23,943 nt of DNA from Acidobacteriota bacterium (GTDB lineage Bacteria; Acidobacteriota; Terriglobia; Terriglobales; Acidobacteriaceae): the NCBI GenBank assembly GCA_021780095.1, contig JAJXZK010000382.1, forward strand, positions 1 through 23,943, given 5' to 3'. This document shows, in pieces, positions 13,709 to 21,373 of this stretch; within the stretch, counting starts at the first letter, position 1, and each line of letters opens with the position of its first letter. Under the pieces are notes generated by a model that worked only from the letters and a program-made list of their open reading frames with translations, did no database searches and was not told the origin of the DNA. Both the position numbers and the translations under genes were made by a program.

Positions 13709-16216
13709 CTACATCAAGTGCACGGCATCGACGTCGACGGTGAGGTGACGTCGGGAAATTTCCGCGGCGTCTGCAAAGGCGAGCATCTGGCGTACGGCGG
13801 CAGCGAGTTGCTTGCGCGACGATGCTTTCAATATCAAATGAAAGCGATGGATGCGCTTTATGCGCGCAATTGGCGCGGCGGCGGGACCCAGTACGCGCAC
13901 TCCGGGAAACGTCTGATGCTGAAACCAATTCCCAATTTGGATGGCCCACTGTGAGGCTTTCGCTGCGTCTGTGTGTTCAATCAAAATGTTCGTGAGCATG
14001 GCTGCGGGCGGGTAGTGCAGCAGGCGGCGATAGCGCAATTCCTGTTCAACAAAGCCGAGGTAATTGTGTTCGGCGGCGCAGCGGATCGCGTAGTGGTCCA
14101 TGTGGTGCGTCTGCACCAGCACGCGACCGGGTAGTTCTCCACGACCGGCACGGCCGGCGACTTGCGTCAGCAGTTGAAAGACGCGTTCGGCGGAGCGGAA
14201 GTCGGGCAGACTGAGCGCTTGATCGACGCCTAGCACACCAACCAACGTGACCCCATGAATATCGTGGCCCTTGGCGATCATCTGCGTGCCCACCAGCAGA
14301 TTGACTTCACCGCTATGAAGGCGGGCGAGAATGCGTTCGTAGTCGCGATGATGGCGCATGGTGTCGCGATCCATGCGGGCAATGCGAGCGTGCGGGAATA
14401 ACTCCTGCAATCGCTCCTCACCCTGCTGCGAACCGACACCGAAAAAGTAGAGATGTTCGCTTTCGCACTTGGGGCAGTGCTTGGGAACGGTGCGTCGAAA
14501 GCCGCAGTAGTGGCATTCCATACGCTGGTGAACAGGCGACCGAGTTTCATCTTCCGCTGCGGATTTGTGATGGGTGAGGGCGATGGCGCAATTGTCGCAT
14601 TCCAATTTTTCGCCGCAGGCGCGGCACATCACAACGAAGGAATAGCCGCGCCGGTTTAGCAGTAGCATGGCCTGCTCGCCGCGACCGAGCGTCGCTTCAA
14701 TCTCCTCCGTCATGGCGCGGGAGATCAGGGCTTCCTGGCCGGTCTCGGCAAATTCCTGCCGCATGTCGATCAGGGAAACTTCCGGCAGTGGGCGATTGCC
14801 GACACGCTGTTTCAAGGAGAGCAAAGAATATTTACCGCGTTGGGCGTTGGCCCATGACTCGAGCGACGGAGTGGCGGAACCTAGGAGAACGGTGGCGCCG
14901 GCCAGTTTGGCGCGCATCACGGCAACATCGCGTGCATGATAGCGGGGCAGCTCGGCCTGCTTGTAGGACGTGTCGTGCTCCTCGTCGATGACGATTAGTG
15001 CCAGGTCGGCGATGGGCGCGAAGACAGCCGAGCGAGTGCCGACGACGACGTGGGCTTCGCCACGACGGATGCGGTGCCACTGCGCGGTGCGTTCTGCGCC
15101 GCTGAGCGCGGAATGCAACAGAGCCACTTGCTCGCCGAAGGTGGAGCGCAGTTGCGCCAGCATGGCCGGTGTCAGGCCGATTTCTGGAACCAGGAGCAAG
15201 CTCGAGAGGCCCGCATCGAGGGCACGGCGCATGGCGGCGATGTAGACGGCAGTTTTGCCGGAGCCGGTGACGCCGTGGAGCAGAAACGGCTGGAATTTTC
15301 TGGAGTGAACGCTGGCGGCAATTTGCAGCATGGTTTCTCGTTGCGCATCGTTCAGCATCGCTTCGACGGGCACCGGGGAGGACGGCAGATCGCGCGCGAG
15401 AGCGAAGCCGTCGAGGGCGTCGACGGCCGGCACTTCTTCGATACGCACCAATCCGCGCCGGATGAGTGTGCCCAGCGTCGATTCGGGAAGTGAAAGCTGG
15501 CGAATGTCTGAGGCGAGTAGGCGGCCACCAGTGCTGGCCAGCTCCGCTAACAGGCGCTGCTGATTTTCATTGAGTTTGGGGAGTCGCGCATCCGGAACCA
15601 GCACGGCAACGCGCACCGTGGTGCTCAATTCGCGCGGCGTCGCGGTCGATTCGCGTGTAATGAGGCGCTTGGCGACGAGCTGGTGCAGCAGAGCGGCGCT
15701 GGCGGAAGTATTGTTGCGCAGCGTGGCAGCACGAGATTGGCCATGCTCGGCAAGAAATGAGAGAACGGCGTACTCGGACTGATCGGCGGCATTCGATTCC
15801 ATGGTTTGCTGCTGAGGAATCTCCAGGGCAGCTGTGCCGCGAGCGGCGAGAGAATAGGCAATTTCCTTACGGATTTCTGCGCCGAGGGGGAGCATGGTGC
15901 GCAGCACTTCGCCGAGAGGAGCGAGGTAATATTCGGCGATCCAGGAGCCGAGTTGCAGCAGGTGTTCGGAGAGCACCGGCTCCTGATCGAGGACACGGAG
16001 GATAGAGCGAATGGTTGCCGGAGAATTCTTTCCAGGTGAGGCGATGCTTTCGTTTGCAGGCGCGCGGTCGTGCAAAGCGACAACGACCCCCTGGAGTTGC
16101 TCGCGCCGGAAGGGAACGAGAACGCGGCCGCCTACAACTGGTTCGTCACGTTCGATCGAATAGGTAAAGACGCGGTCCACGGGGACAGGCAGCGCGACGT
16201 CACAAAAAAGCGGCAT
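13709..16216 (-). CDS. priA: Primosomal protein N' (replication restart helicase PriA)
   Basis: An 835-residue 3'-5' helicase that reloads the replisome at stalled forks. The N-terminal 3'-BD domain (1-110: VALPVPVDRVFTYSI, GGRVLVPFR) and a winged-helix region precede Walker A GVTGSGKT (315-322). DEEH (411-414), LLGSATPSLES (444-454) and motif IV-VI sequences including VGTQMIAKGHD and QVAGRAGRGE complete the helicase core. Eight cysteines between the lobes (531, 534, 540, 543, 568, 571, 581, 584) make the usual two zinc sites. An insert of about 20 residues (HHKSAAEDETRSPVHQRM) separates the two zinc ribbons. No Shine-Dalgarno sequence is seen at ATG 16216. It is the last gene of the long minus-strand series. 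Confidence 0.96.
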   Translation of the reverse strand: MPLFCDVALPVPVDRVFTYSIERDEPVVGGRVLVPFRREQLQGVVVALHDRAPANESIASPGKNSPATIRSILRVLDQEPVLSEHLLQLGSWIAEYYLAPLGEVLRTMLPLGAEIRKEIAYSLAARGTAALEIPQQQTMESNAADQSEYAVLSFLAEHGQSRAATLRNNTSASAALLHQLVAKRLITRESTATPRELSTTVRVAVLVPDARLPKLNENQQRLLAELASTGGRLLASDIRQLSLPESTLGTLIRRGLVRIEEVPAVDALDGFALARDLPSSPVPVEAMLNDAQRETMLQIAASVHSRKFQPFLLHGVTGSGKTAVYIAAMRRALDAGLSSLLLVPEIGLTPAMLAQLRSTFGEQVALLHSALSGAERTAQWHRIRRGEAHVVVGTRSAVFAPIADLALIVIDEEHDTSYKQAELPRYHARDVAVMRAKLAGATVLLGSATPSLESWANAQRGKYSLLSLKQRVGNRPLPEVSLIDMRQEFAETGQEALISRAMTEEIEATLGRGEQAMLLLNRRGYSFVVMCRACGEKLECDNCAIALTHHKSAAEDETRSPVHQRMECHYCGFRRTVPKHCPKCESEHLYFFGVGSQQGEERLQELFPHARIARMDRDTMRHHRDYERILARLHSGEVNLLVGTQMIAKGHDIHGVTLVGVLGVDQALSLPDFRSAERVFQLLTQVAGRAGRGELPGRVLVQTHHMDHYAIRCAAEHNYLGFVEQELRYRRLLHYPPAAMLTNILIEHTDAAKASQWAIQIGNWFQHQTFPGVRVLGPAAAPIARIKRIHRFHLILKASSRKQLAAAVRQMLAFADAAEISRRHLTVDVDAVHLM

Positions 16217-16343
16217 AAGGAATGTTTACACGAGGGAGGGGAAGCGGCCCGGGACAGCCCGGAAATCGTCGCCGGCGTGCAAGGATCCTAAATCGCAAGA
16301 ACCTTTGCCAACGCCGGGGATGACGGTGCGACGTCCGGAGGTA

Positions 16344-17027
16344 TTAGTGCGAGGCGACGAGGAATTCGTCGAAATGCGCGAGAGTGCGCTGCTGCGCCAG
16401 TTTTGCAGCCGCCTCGTTGTAGCTGGCGTCCACATCCCGATTGAACGCGTGACCGGCGCCTGGATAGGTGAAGACGGAGAAGCCTGGATATTCATGACGC
16501 ACTTCTTCGACCACGGTTTGCGGAATGTGATTGTCATCGAGCCCGAAGTGAAAAATGGCCGGGCATGAAAATCGCTCGTGGATGTAGTTCTGAATTCCGC
16601 CGGGATAATAGGAGACAGTGGCGTCGGGATGGAGGCGAGTGTTGCTCACCCAGGCCATCGTACCTCCCCAGCAGAAGCCGACGACGCCCACTTTGCGCGC
16701 GCCGTGCTCGCGAAGATACTGGATGGCCGCGGCAATGTCCGCCAACGTTTGATCGAGCGGAATACGCTGGACAAGCTGCATCCCCTGCCTGGCTTCCTCG
16801 GGCCCGTAATCTAGCTCGAGGTCGCGCTGAGCGCGGTCAAACAGTGCCGGCGCGATAGCCAGATAGCCGGCGCGGGCAAAGCGATCCGCGACAGAACGGA
16901 TATGCGCGTTGACGCCGAAAATTTCCTGCAGGACGACAACGCCAGCTTTGGGCTCGCCGCTGGGCTGGGCGATATAGGCGTCAAACTTGTGGCCATCGGA
17001 GGCTTGCAATTGTGTGTGTTGCGGCAT
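16344..17027 (-). CDS. Dienelactone hydrolase family protein (alpha/beta hydrolase)
   Basis: A 227-residue soluble enzyme. The nucleophile elbow GFCWGG puts Cys119 at the active site. The other triad members are Asp164 or Asp165 (FGLDDNHIP) and His193 (GAGHAF), and the family motif QEIFGVN is at 34-40. Classical members hydrolyse dienelactone in chloroaromatic breakdown, but most relatives outside catabolic operons have unknown ester or lactone substrates. No catabolic neighbours are present here, so a specific substrate cannot be named. ATG 17027 is chosen over an upstream in-frame start because AGAGGAG lies about 7 nt before it. It follows the UDG gene by 67 nt on the same strand. Confidence 0.88.
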   Translation of the reverse strand: MPQHTQLQASDGHKFDAYIAQPSGEPKAGVVVLQEIFGVNAHIRSVADRFARAGYLAIAPALFDRAQRDLELDYGPEEARQGMQLVQRIPLDQTLADIAAAIQYLREHGARKVGVVGFCWGGTMAWVSNTRLHPDATVSYYPGGIQNYIHERFSCPAIFHFGLDDNHIPQTVVEEVRHEYPGFSVFTYPGAGHAFNRDVDASYNEAAAKLAQQRTLAHFDEFLVASH

Positions 17028-17094
17028 TTCTAATCTCCTCTTTGTAATGGGTAGGATGCAATCTACATGAGTGCGCATGCAGCTGCGTCGGTCT

Positions 17095-17937
17095 TCATTC
17101 CTGGGTGCGTTTTGGAGGTGTCAGATTGAGATATTTCATGGCGAGCTGCAGATCTTTCCATGTTTCGGCCTTCTGTCGGGGATCACGCAGAAGGTACGCC
17201 GGATGGTAGGTGACGATGAGCTTGGTCCCCATACAATCATGCATCTTTCCACGCAGCACAGACAGCGCCGCTTTGGAGCCAAGAAGGTACGTGGCGGCGG
17301 TCGATCCTAATGCGACGATCAGTTTGGGACGGATAACTCCGATTTGCTGAAATAGAAACTGGGTGCAGGTATTGGCTTCTGCCGGATCGGGCACGCGATT
17401 TTTCGGCGGCCTGCACTTGACGATGTTTGCGATGTAGACCCGCTGGCGATCGAGACCCATGGCCGCGATCATGTTGTTCAGCAACTGACCGGCACGGCCG
17501 ACGAAGGGGATGCCCTGCACATCTTCATCGGCGCCGGGGCCTTCGCCGACGAACAGCAATTCGGCATTGGGGTCGCCGTCGCCGAAGACAATTTTGTTGC
17601 GACCTTCAAATGCGAGTTGGCAGCGGGTGCAATCTCCAATTTCCTGGCGGATGGCTTCGAGCGCAGCGGCGCGGGCCTGGGGTGCGATGGATGGCGAGGA
17701 AAAATCGATGGCTGTCGGAGCTACGAGAAGGCTGGATTTTGGCGGCATGATGGGCAGGGGCTCGGCGACGATGGGATTGGGTGTTGGAGTGGGCTCGGGC
17801 AATGAGGAGAGCGGCTCGATGATTGAAGGAGACGCATCTTCGGCACCGCGATAGAAATCCACGCCGCCCATTTCTCTGCAATAGGTCAGGACCGTGGCGA
17901 GTTGCTGGCGTTGTTCTGGAGAGAGGGCTGTTTTCAT
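17095..17937 (-). CDS. Uracil-DNA glycosylase, family 4 ([4Fe-4S])
   Basis: A 280-residue base-excision enzyme that removes uracil arising from cytosine deamination. Cluster ligands are Cys103 and Cys106 (CTRC), Cys175 (NIVKCRPP) and Cys191. Catalytic motif A is GEGPGADED (131-139), followed by [12 protein letters not shown], and motif B is [10 protein letters not shown] (244-253). These are family 4 features, as in the Thermotoga enzyme. Ahead of the catalytic domain lie about 98 extra residues: a short helical start ([16 protein letters not shown]), then a Pro/Ser-rich linker with PEPTPTPNP. No Shine-Dalgarno sequence is obvious at ATG 17937; the gene begins 27 nt after coaBC and is probably co-transcribed with it. 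Confidence 0.93.
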   Translation of the reverse strand: MKTALSPEQRQQLATVLTYCREMGGVDFYRGAEDASPSIIEPLSSLPEPTPTPNPIVAEPLPIMPPKSSLLVAPTAIDFSSPSIAPQARAAALEAIRQEIGDCTRCQLAFEGRNKIVFGDGDPNAELLFVGEGPGADEDVQGIPFVGRAGQLLNNMIAAMGLDRQRVYIANIVKCRPPKNRVPDPAEANTCTQFLFQQIGVIRPKLIVALGSTAATYLLGSKAALSVLRGKMHDCMGTKLIVTYHPAYLLRDPRQKAETWKDLQLAMKYLNLTPPKRTQE

Positions 17938-17964
17938 CGACGGTGCATCAGTGTGAGAGAAGAA

Positions 17965-19209
17965 TTATCGCTTGGCGAGGACGGAAACAGCATTCATTTC
18001 GGCGACTATCTGGCGCGGTCGACGCAACTGCTGTACTTCATCGAAAATGCGATCCGCAAGCAGCCGCTTCGACATTTCCGGTAGCTCATGGGCGGCGTTT
18101 GGGGTTAGGAAGGTGACGGCGTTGCGATCCGAGTCGAAGCCAATCTGCGGGCGGGCGACGTCGTTCAGCACGATTGCGTCGACGCCTTTGCGGGCCAACT
18201 TATCCCGCGCATGTTCGAGAGGGTTTTCTGTTTCCGCCGCGAATCCGATGACCAGGGTTCCGGGCTGACGAACTTGCATGACCTCCGCCAGGATGTCTGA
18301 CGTGGGTTCAAGTTCGATGGTGATGGGGCCGGTGCGCTTGATTTTCTGTTCTGCACGCAGGCGTGGCCGGTAATCGGCAACGGCTGCTGCCTTCATGACC
18401 AGCGTGGCCTTGGGGAGATGTTTCAAGACGGCCTGGCGCATCTCCTCTGCGGTGGTAACGGAGACAAATTCGCATCCGGCGGGCGCAACCAGGCGCGTGG
18501 GTGCGCTGACCAGAATGACGCGTGCGCCGCGCTGCCGTGCTGCTTCGGCGAGTGCGTATCCCATTTTTCCGCTGGACCGATTGCCGATGAAACGAACCGG
18601 GTCGACAGGCTCGCGGGTGCCGCCCGCGGTGACAAGAACGGTTTCGCTGGTCATGTCGTGACGGCGATGGAGCACGTCCAGAATGGTTCGCACCAGGTCC
18701 TCCGTCTTCGCCAGGCGACCTTCGCCGAGCATGCCGCAGGCGAGGTAGCCGCTATCCGGGGAAACAATGGTGGCCCCGCGAAGGCGTAGAGTTTCCAGAT
18801 TGGCCTGCGTGGCCGGGTGCTCCCACATCTGTACGTTCATCGCAGGCGCCAAAATCAGGGGGGCGGGCATTGCGAGGGCCATGGTAGTCAGAAAATCGTC
18901 GGCCATGCCGTGCGCCAGGCGAGCAAGAATATCCGCAGTCGCCGGCGCGATAATCAGGGCCTGCGTCGACTGCGCTTCCGAAATATGTTCAATGGCGGAG
19001 TTGGCGTTGGGAACCTGGCCGTCGCTGTCCCACAGGCCAGTGATGACGCGATGACCGGTCAGCCCAGCGAATGTCAACGGGGTAATGAATTGCTGCGCCG
19101 CCGCAGTCATCACGACATGCACATCGAGCGCCTGCTGTTGCAACGCTCGCACGAGTTCTGCTGCTTTATAGGCAGCAATTCCTCCGGTAACGCCGACCGT
19201 GACCTTCAT
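17965..19209 (-). CDS. coaBC: Bifunctional phosphopantothenoylcysteine decarboxylase / phosphopantothenate-cysteine ligase
   Basis: A 414-residue flavoprotein carrying out two steps of coenzyme A synthesis. The CoaC half (1-185) has GGIAAYKAAELVR, catalytic His75 (IEHI), the APAMNVQMW motif (121-129) and reactive Cys158 (LACGMLGEGRL). The CoaB half begins near 190 with VTAGGTREPVDPVRFIGNRS (nucleotide and dimer contacts) and continues through KAAAVADYRP and the KIKR segment to NDV. ATG 19209 matches the conserved start (MKVTVGVTGGIAAYK); longer upstream frames lack homology. No Shine-Dalgarno sequence is present, but TACAAT lies 6 nt before the ATG, so a leaderless mRNA is likely. This gives coaBC a promoter separate from rpoZ, 179 nt upstream. 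Confidence 0.96.
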   Translation of the reverse strand: MKVTVGVTGGIAAYKAAELVRALQQQALDVHVVMTAAAQQFITPLTFAGLTGHRVITGLWDSDGQVPNANSAIEHISEAQSTQALIIAPATADILARLAHGMADDFLTTMALAMPAPLILAPAMNVQMWEHPATQANLETLRLRGATIVSPDSGYLACGMLGEGRLAKTEDLVRTILDVLHRRHDMTSETVLVTAGGTREPVDPVRFIGNRSSGKMGYALAEAARQRGARVILVSAPTRLVAPAGCEFVSVTTAEEMRQAVLKHLPKATLVMKAAAVADYRPRLRAEQKIKRTGPITIELEPTSDILAEVMQVRQPGTLVIGFAAETENPLEHARDKLARKGVDAIVLNDVARPQIGFDSDRNAVTFLTPNAAHELPEMSKRLLADRIFDEVQQLRRPRQIVAEMNAVSVLAKR

Positions 19210-19215
19210 GGGGTG

Positions 19216-19221
19216 ATTGTA
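19216..19221 (-). promoter_or_regulatory. Putative -10 TACAAT, 6 nt before coaBC ATG (leaderless)
   Basis: On the minus strand TACAAT is followed by CACCCC and ATG 19209. The spacing matches that at the hypothetical gene (6611-6599) exactly. A weak -35-like TCGGCA is 19 nt upstream. The rest of the 179-nt rpoZ-coaBC gap shows no other clear signal. Confidence 0.45.
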
Positions 19222-19388
19222 ACCCGGGTATCCGATTGATTGCCGATTTCGTTCTGAGGCGCGACATTCGCGGCCGGAGACAGCCAAGGCGAAGGTATTC
19301 CGGAGCCCTAAGATTCAATTCGACGCGAGCGACAGGGAGCGACTACCTTGACCGGAGTCAGAAAGGAAAAGGTATCGCTGGTTCTGCT

Positions 19389-19622
19389 TTATGTGTGCAA
19401 GATCGGCGTGTACCCGGCAGGCAATCCCAGCTCTTTCCGGGACGGTCCTTCGGGAACAATGTAGCTGATGAGTCCAGCCTGCAGTTCGTCTTGCGCAATG
19501 CGGGTTGCTTTGGTGGAGCGGTTGGGGACCATCGGGCTGGATCCAGACTGTAACTGGCGAGCGCGACGGGCGGCTACGTGGACTGCCCGGTACTTACTTT
19601 CTTTCACTGCAAGTTCTTCCAT
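19389..19622 (-). CDS. rpoZ: DNA-directed RNA polymerase subunit omega
   Basis: A 77-residue polymerase subunit that folds around the beta-prime C-terminus and helps form ppGpp site 1 in some bacteria. The conserved KYRAVHVAARRARQLQSG (about 10-27) and KATRIAQDELQAGLI (about 38-52) are the omega signature. The C-terminal tail (EGPSRKELGLPAGYT) is lineage-specific. GGAGGT lies 7 nt before ATG 19622. gmk is 78 nt upstream on the same strand, the usual gmk-rpoZ pairing. Confidence 0.92.
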   Translation of the reverse strand: MEELAVKESKYRAVHVAARRARQLQSGSSPMVPNRSTKATRIAQDELQAGLISYIVPEGPSRKELGLPAGYTPILHT

Positions 19623-19700
19623 GGTGCGACCTCCGGCAATGTGGGGAAACTGATTGCTGGTTCAAAACCAATTCCGGGACTGCGATTGATTGACTTCAGC

Positions 19701-20408
19701 TTACAGCGATAAACCGAAAGACGCTAGCACAGGCTGCAGGCGGGTAGCTGAATTTTGCAACAGGCATTGCTCGGCTAATTTTTTGTAGCGGGGTAGCTCC
19801 GAGATCGGCGACTGGTCGTCGTTATATTCGGGATGCGCTGAACTCCGCTCTGCAATTACGATCGCGCTCAATTCTTCCGAGGCCCGCTCCAGCACGTCGT
19901 TCACGAGGACATAGCGATACTCGTGATACTTTTCAATCTCGTGGCGCGCGGTGTCGAGACGTTTCTGGACGACCGATTCTTCTACTCCGCCTTCAGCGCG
20001 ACTGCGATTCCGAAGTCGCCGTTCCAGCACGTCGGGATTAGGAGGGAGAATAAAGATGGTAATGGCCTGGGGCATATTTTGCCGAACCTGCGCGGCGCCC
20101 TGAACGTCGATGTCGAGCAACAAGTCGTTGCCGCGCGCGGCCGCCTCGGCTAGACTGGCGCGATTGGTACCGTAAAAGTTACCGAAGACGTCTGCGTATT
20201 CCAGAAATTCATTGGTCGCAATCATCCGCTGAAACTCCAGGCGATGGATGAAGTGATATTCGCGGCCTTCCTGCTCTGAACCGCGCGGGGCGCGCGTGGT
20301 GTAGGAGACAGAAAAATCAAGATTGGGCACCATGGAGCGCAACTGGCTAACCAGCGTGGATTTTCCTGAGCCGGAGGGTGCGGAAAGAATAAATAAAAGT
20401 CCTGCCAC
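19701..20408 (-). CDS. gmk: Guanylate kinase
   Basis: A 235-residue enzyme that phosphorylates GMP to GDP with ATP. The P-loop is SAPSGSGKST (about 9-18). GMP-binding residues lie in VSYTTRAPRGSEQEGREYHF, followed by FGNFYGTNRASL, DIDVQGAAQVR (61-110 region) and the lid RLRNRSRAEG. Beyond the normal end of the kinase (about 205 residues) there are roughly 25 extra residues (LPRYKKLAEQCLLQNSATRL onwards) of unknown role. The start is GTG 20408, preceded by AGGAGA at about 9 nt. It lies 44 nt after yicC, in the typical yicC-gmk-rpoZ order. Confidence 0.95.
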   Translation of the reverse strand: MAGLLFILSAPSGSGKSTLVSQLRSMVPNLDFSVSYTTRAPRGSEQEGREYHFIHRLEFQRMIATNEFLEYADVFGNFYGTNRASLAEAAARGNDLLLDIDVQGAAQVRQNMPQAITIFILPPNPDVLERRLRNRSRAEGGVEESVVQKRLDTARHEIEKYHEYRYVLVNDVLERASEELSAIVIAERSSAHPEYNDDQSPISELPRYKKLAEQCLLQNSATRLQPVLASFGLSL

Positions 20409-20452
20409 CTGCAGGAGTCTCCTGAACTTGAAACGGAATTGTTTCCTTCAGA

Positions 20453-21373
20453 CTACTCGAGATTCTGTACCTGCTCGCGAGCCTTTTCGATTTCGGACTT
20501 CATGGCCAGACCCAACTCTGTAATGCGTAGGCTGCGGGCTGCGATGCTGCCAGTCTTCGACAGCGTGGTGTTGGCTTCGCGGGTCATTTCCTGCAGCATG
20601 AAATCGAGCTTCTTGCCCAATTCCCCGCCTTGATTGAGAAGCCGGCGGAACTGATCGATGTGGGCGCGGAGGCGTGCCAACTCTTCTTCAATATCGCTAC
20701 GTTCGGCCAGCAATGCGGCTTCCTGCAAGATGCGATCGCGATCGAGAATGAACGCATCGCCGAGGAGCTCGCGCATTTTCAGGTCGAGTCGCTCGGTCTG
20801 CGCTTGTTGCATTCCGGCACGCAGAGAGGAAAGCTCGTCGACATGTTCCTGCAGCCGCGACAGAGTCCGCTCCAACGCTTCGGCCAGTATTTGGCCCTCC
20901 TGCGCACGCATGGCATTCAAGCTTTCCATGGCGGGTTGCAGCGCGGCCGCCGCTGCCAGTTCAATCTGGGTTTGCTCGGTTTCTTCCGCGCGAGGGGCTT
21001 CCATGGACCAAACTCCTGGGAGCCGAAGGGCGCAGTTCAGATCTGGCTGCACGCCTCGCAATTTGTGTTCACTGCTGGCTGCGCGAAAGGCCTCAATATA
21101 TGCCTTGACGACGGCTGGGTTGTACTGCGGCGCGGGAACGGTGCTCTCTCGCTGTAGCGAAAGGCGCACTTCAATGTGACCGCGAACCACATGTTCCTTG
21201 ATGGTTTTTCGCCAGAGAATTTCCAAAGCGTCCATGCCGTTCGGCAGGTAGAACTGCAAATCGAGATAGCGATGATTGACGCTTTTCAACGTCACGACGA
21301 AGGTGGTGTTTGCGGCAGCGACGCCGGTCAGGCGGGCAAAACCAGTCATAGAACGAATTGGCAATTGACTCAT
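20453..21373 (-). CDS. yicC: YicC family endoribonuclease-like protein
   Basis: A 306-residue cytoplasmic protein. It begins SMTGFARLTG (8-17), continues with the YicC N-terminal domain (KSVNHRYLDLQFYLP, GHIEVRLSLQRES), then a long helical region with coiled-coil character (about 140-230). It ends with the conserved C-terminal domain: DIEEELARLRAHIDQFRRLL, GKKLDFMLQEMTREANT and EIEKAREQVQNLE. Relatives in Escherichia coli and Bacillus act as RNases on small RNAs, although the physiological role is not settled. The start overlaps the stop of the upstream ABC exporter (ATGA), with AGGAA just before it. gmk follows directly. Confidence 0.92.
   Translation of the reverse strand: MSQLPIRSMTGFARLTGVAAANTTFVVTLKSVNHRYLDLQFYLPNGMDALEILWRKTIKEHVVRGHIEVRLSLQRESTVPAPQYNPAVVKAYIEAFRAASSEHKLRGVQPDLNCALRLPGVWSMEAPRAEETEQTQIELAAAAALQPAMESLNAMRAQEGQILAEALERTLSRLQEHVDELSSLRAGMQQAQTERLDLKMRELLGDAFILDRDRILQEAALLAERSDIEEELARLRAHIDQFRRLLNQGGELGKKLDFMLQEMTREANTTLSKTGSIAARSLRITELGLAMKSEIEKAREQVQNLE

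Noticed and set aside
13770..13800. Possible sigma-54 promoter (GGC...TTGC) near the end of priA
   Set aside because: The GG-to-GC spacing is wrong, and the site lies inside coding sequence with no gene downstream.
12657..13949. 430-codon minus-strand frame covering rapZ and the end of priA
   Set aside because: It is antisense to rapZ, which has unmistakable family motifs, and it also overlaps the priA 3' end in another frame. No domain is seen.
17028..17094. Riboswitch or attenuator in the UDG-hydrolase gap
   Set aside because: The gap is only 67 nt and shows a normal ribosome site but no stable paired structure or known aptamer sequence.
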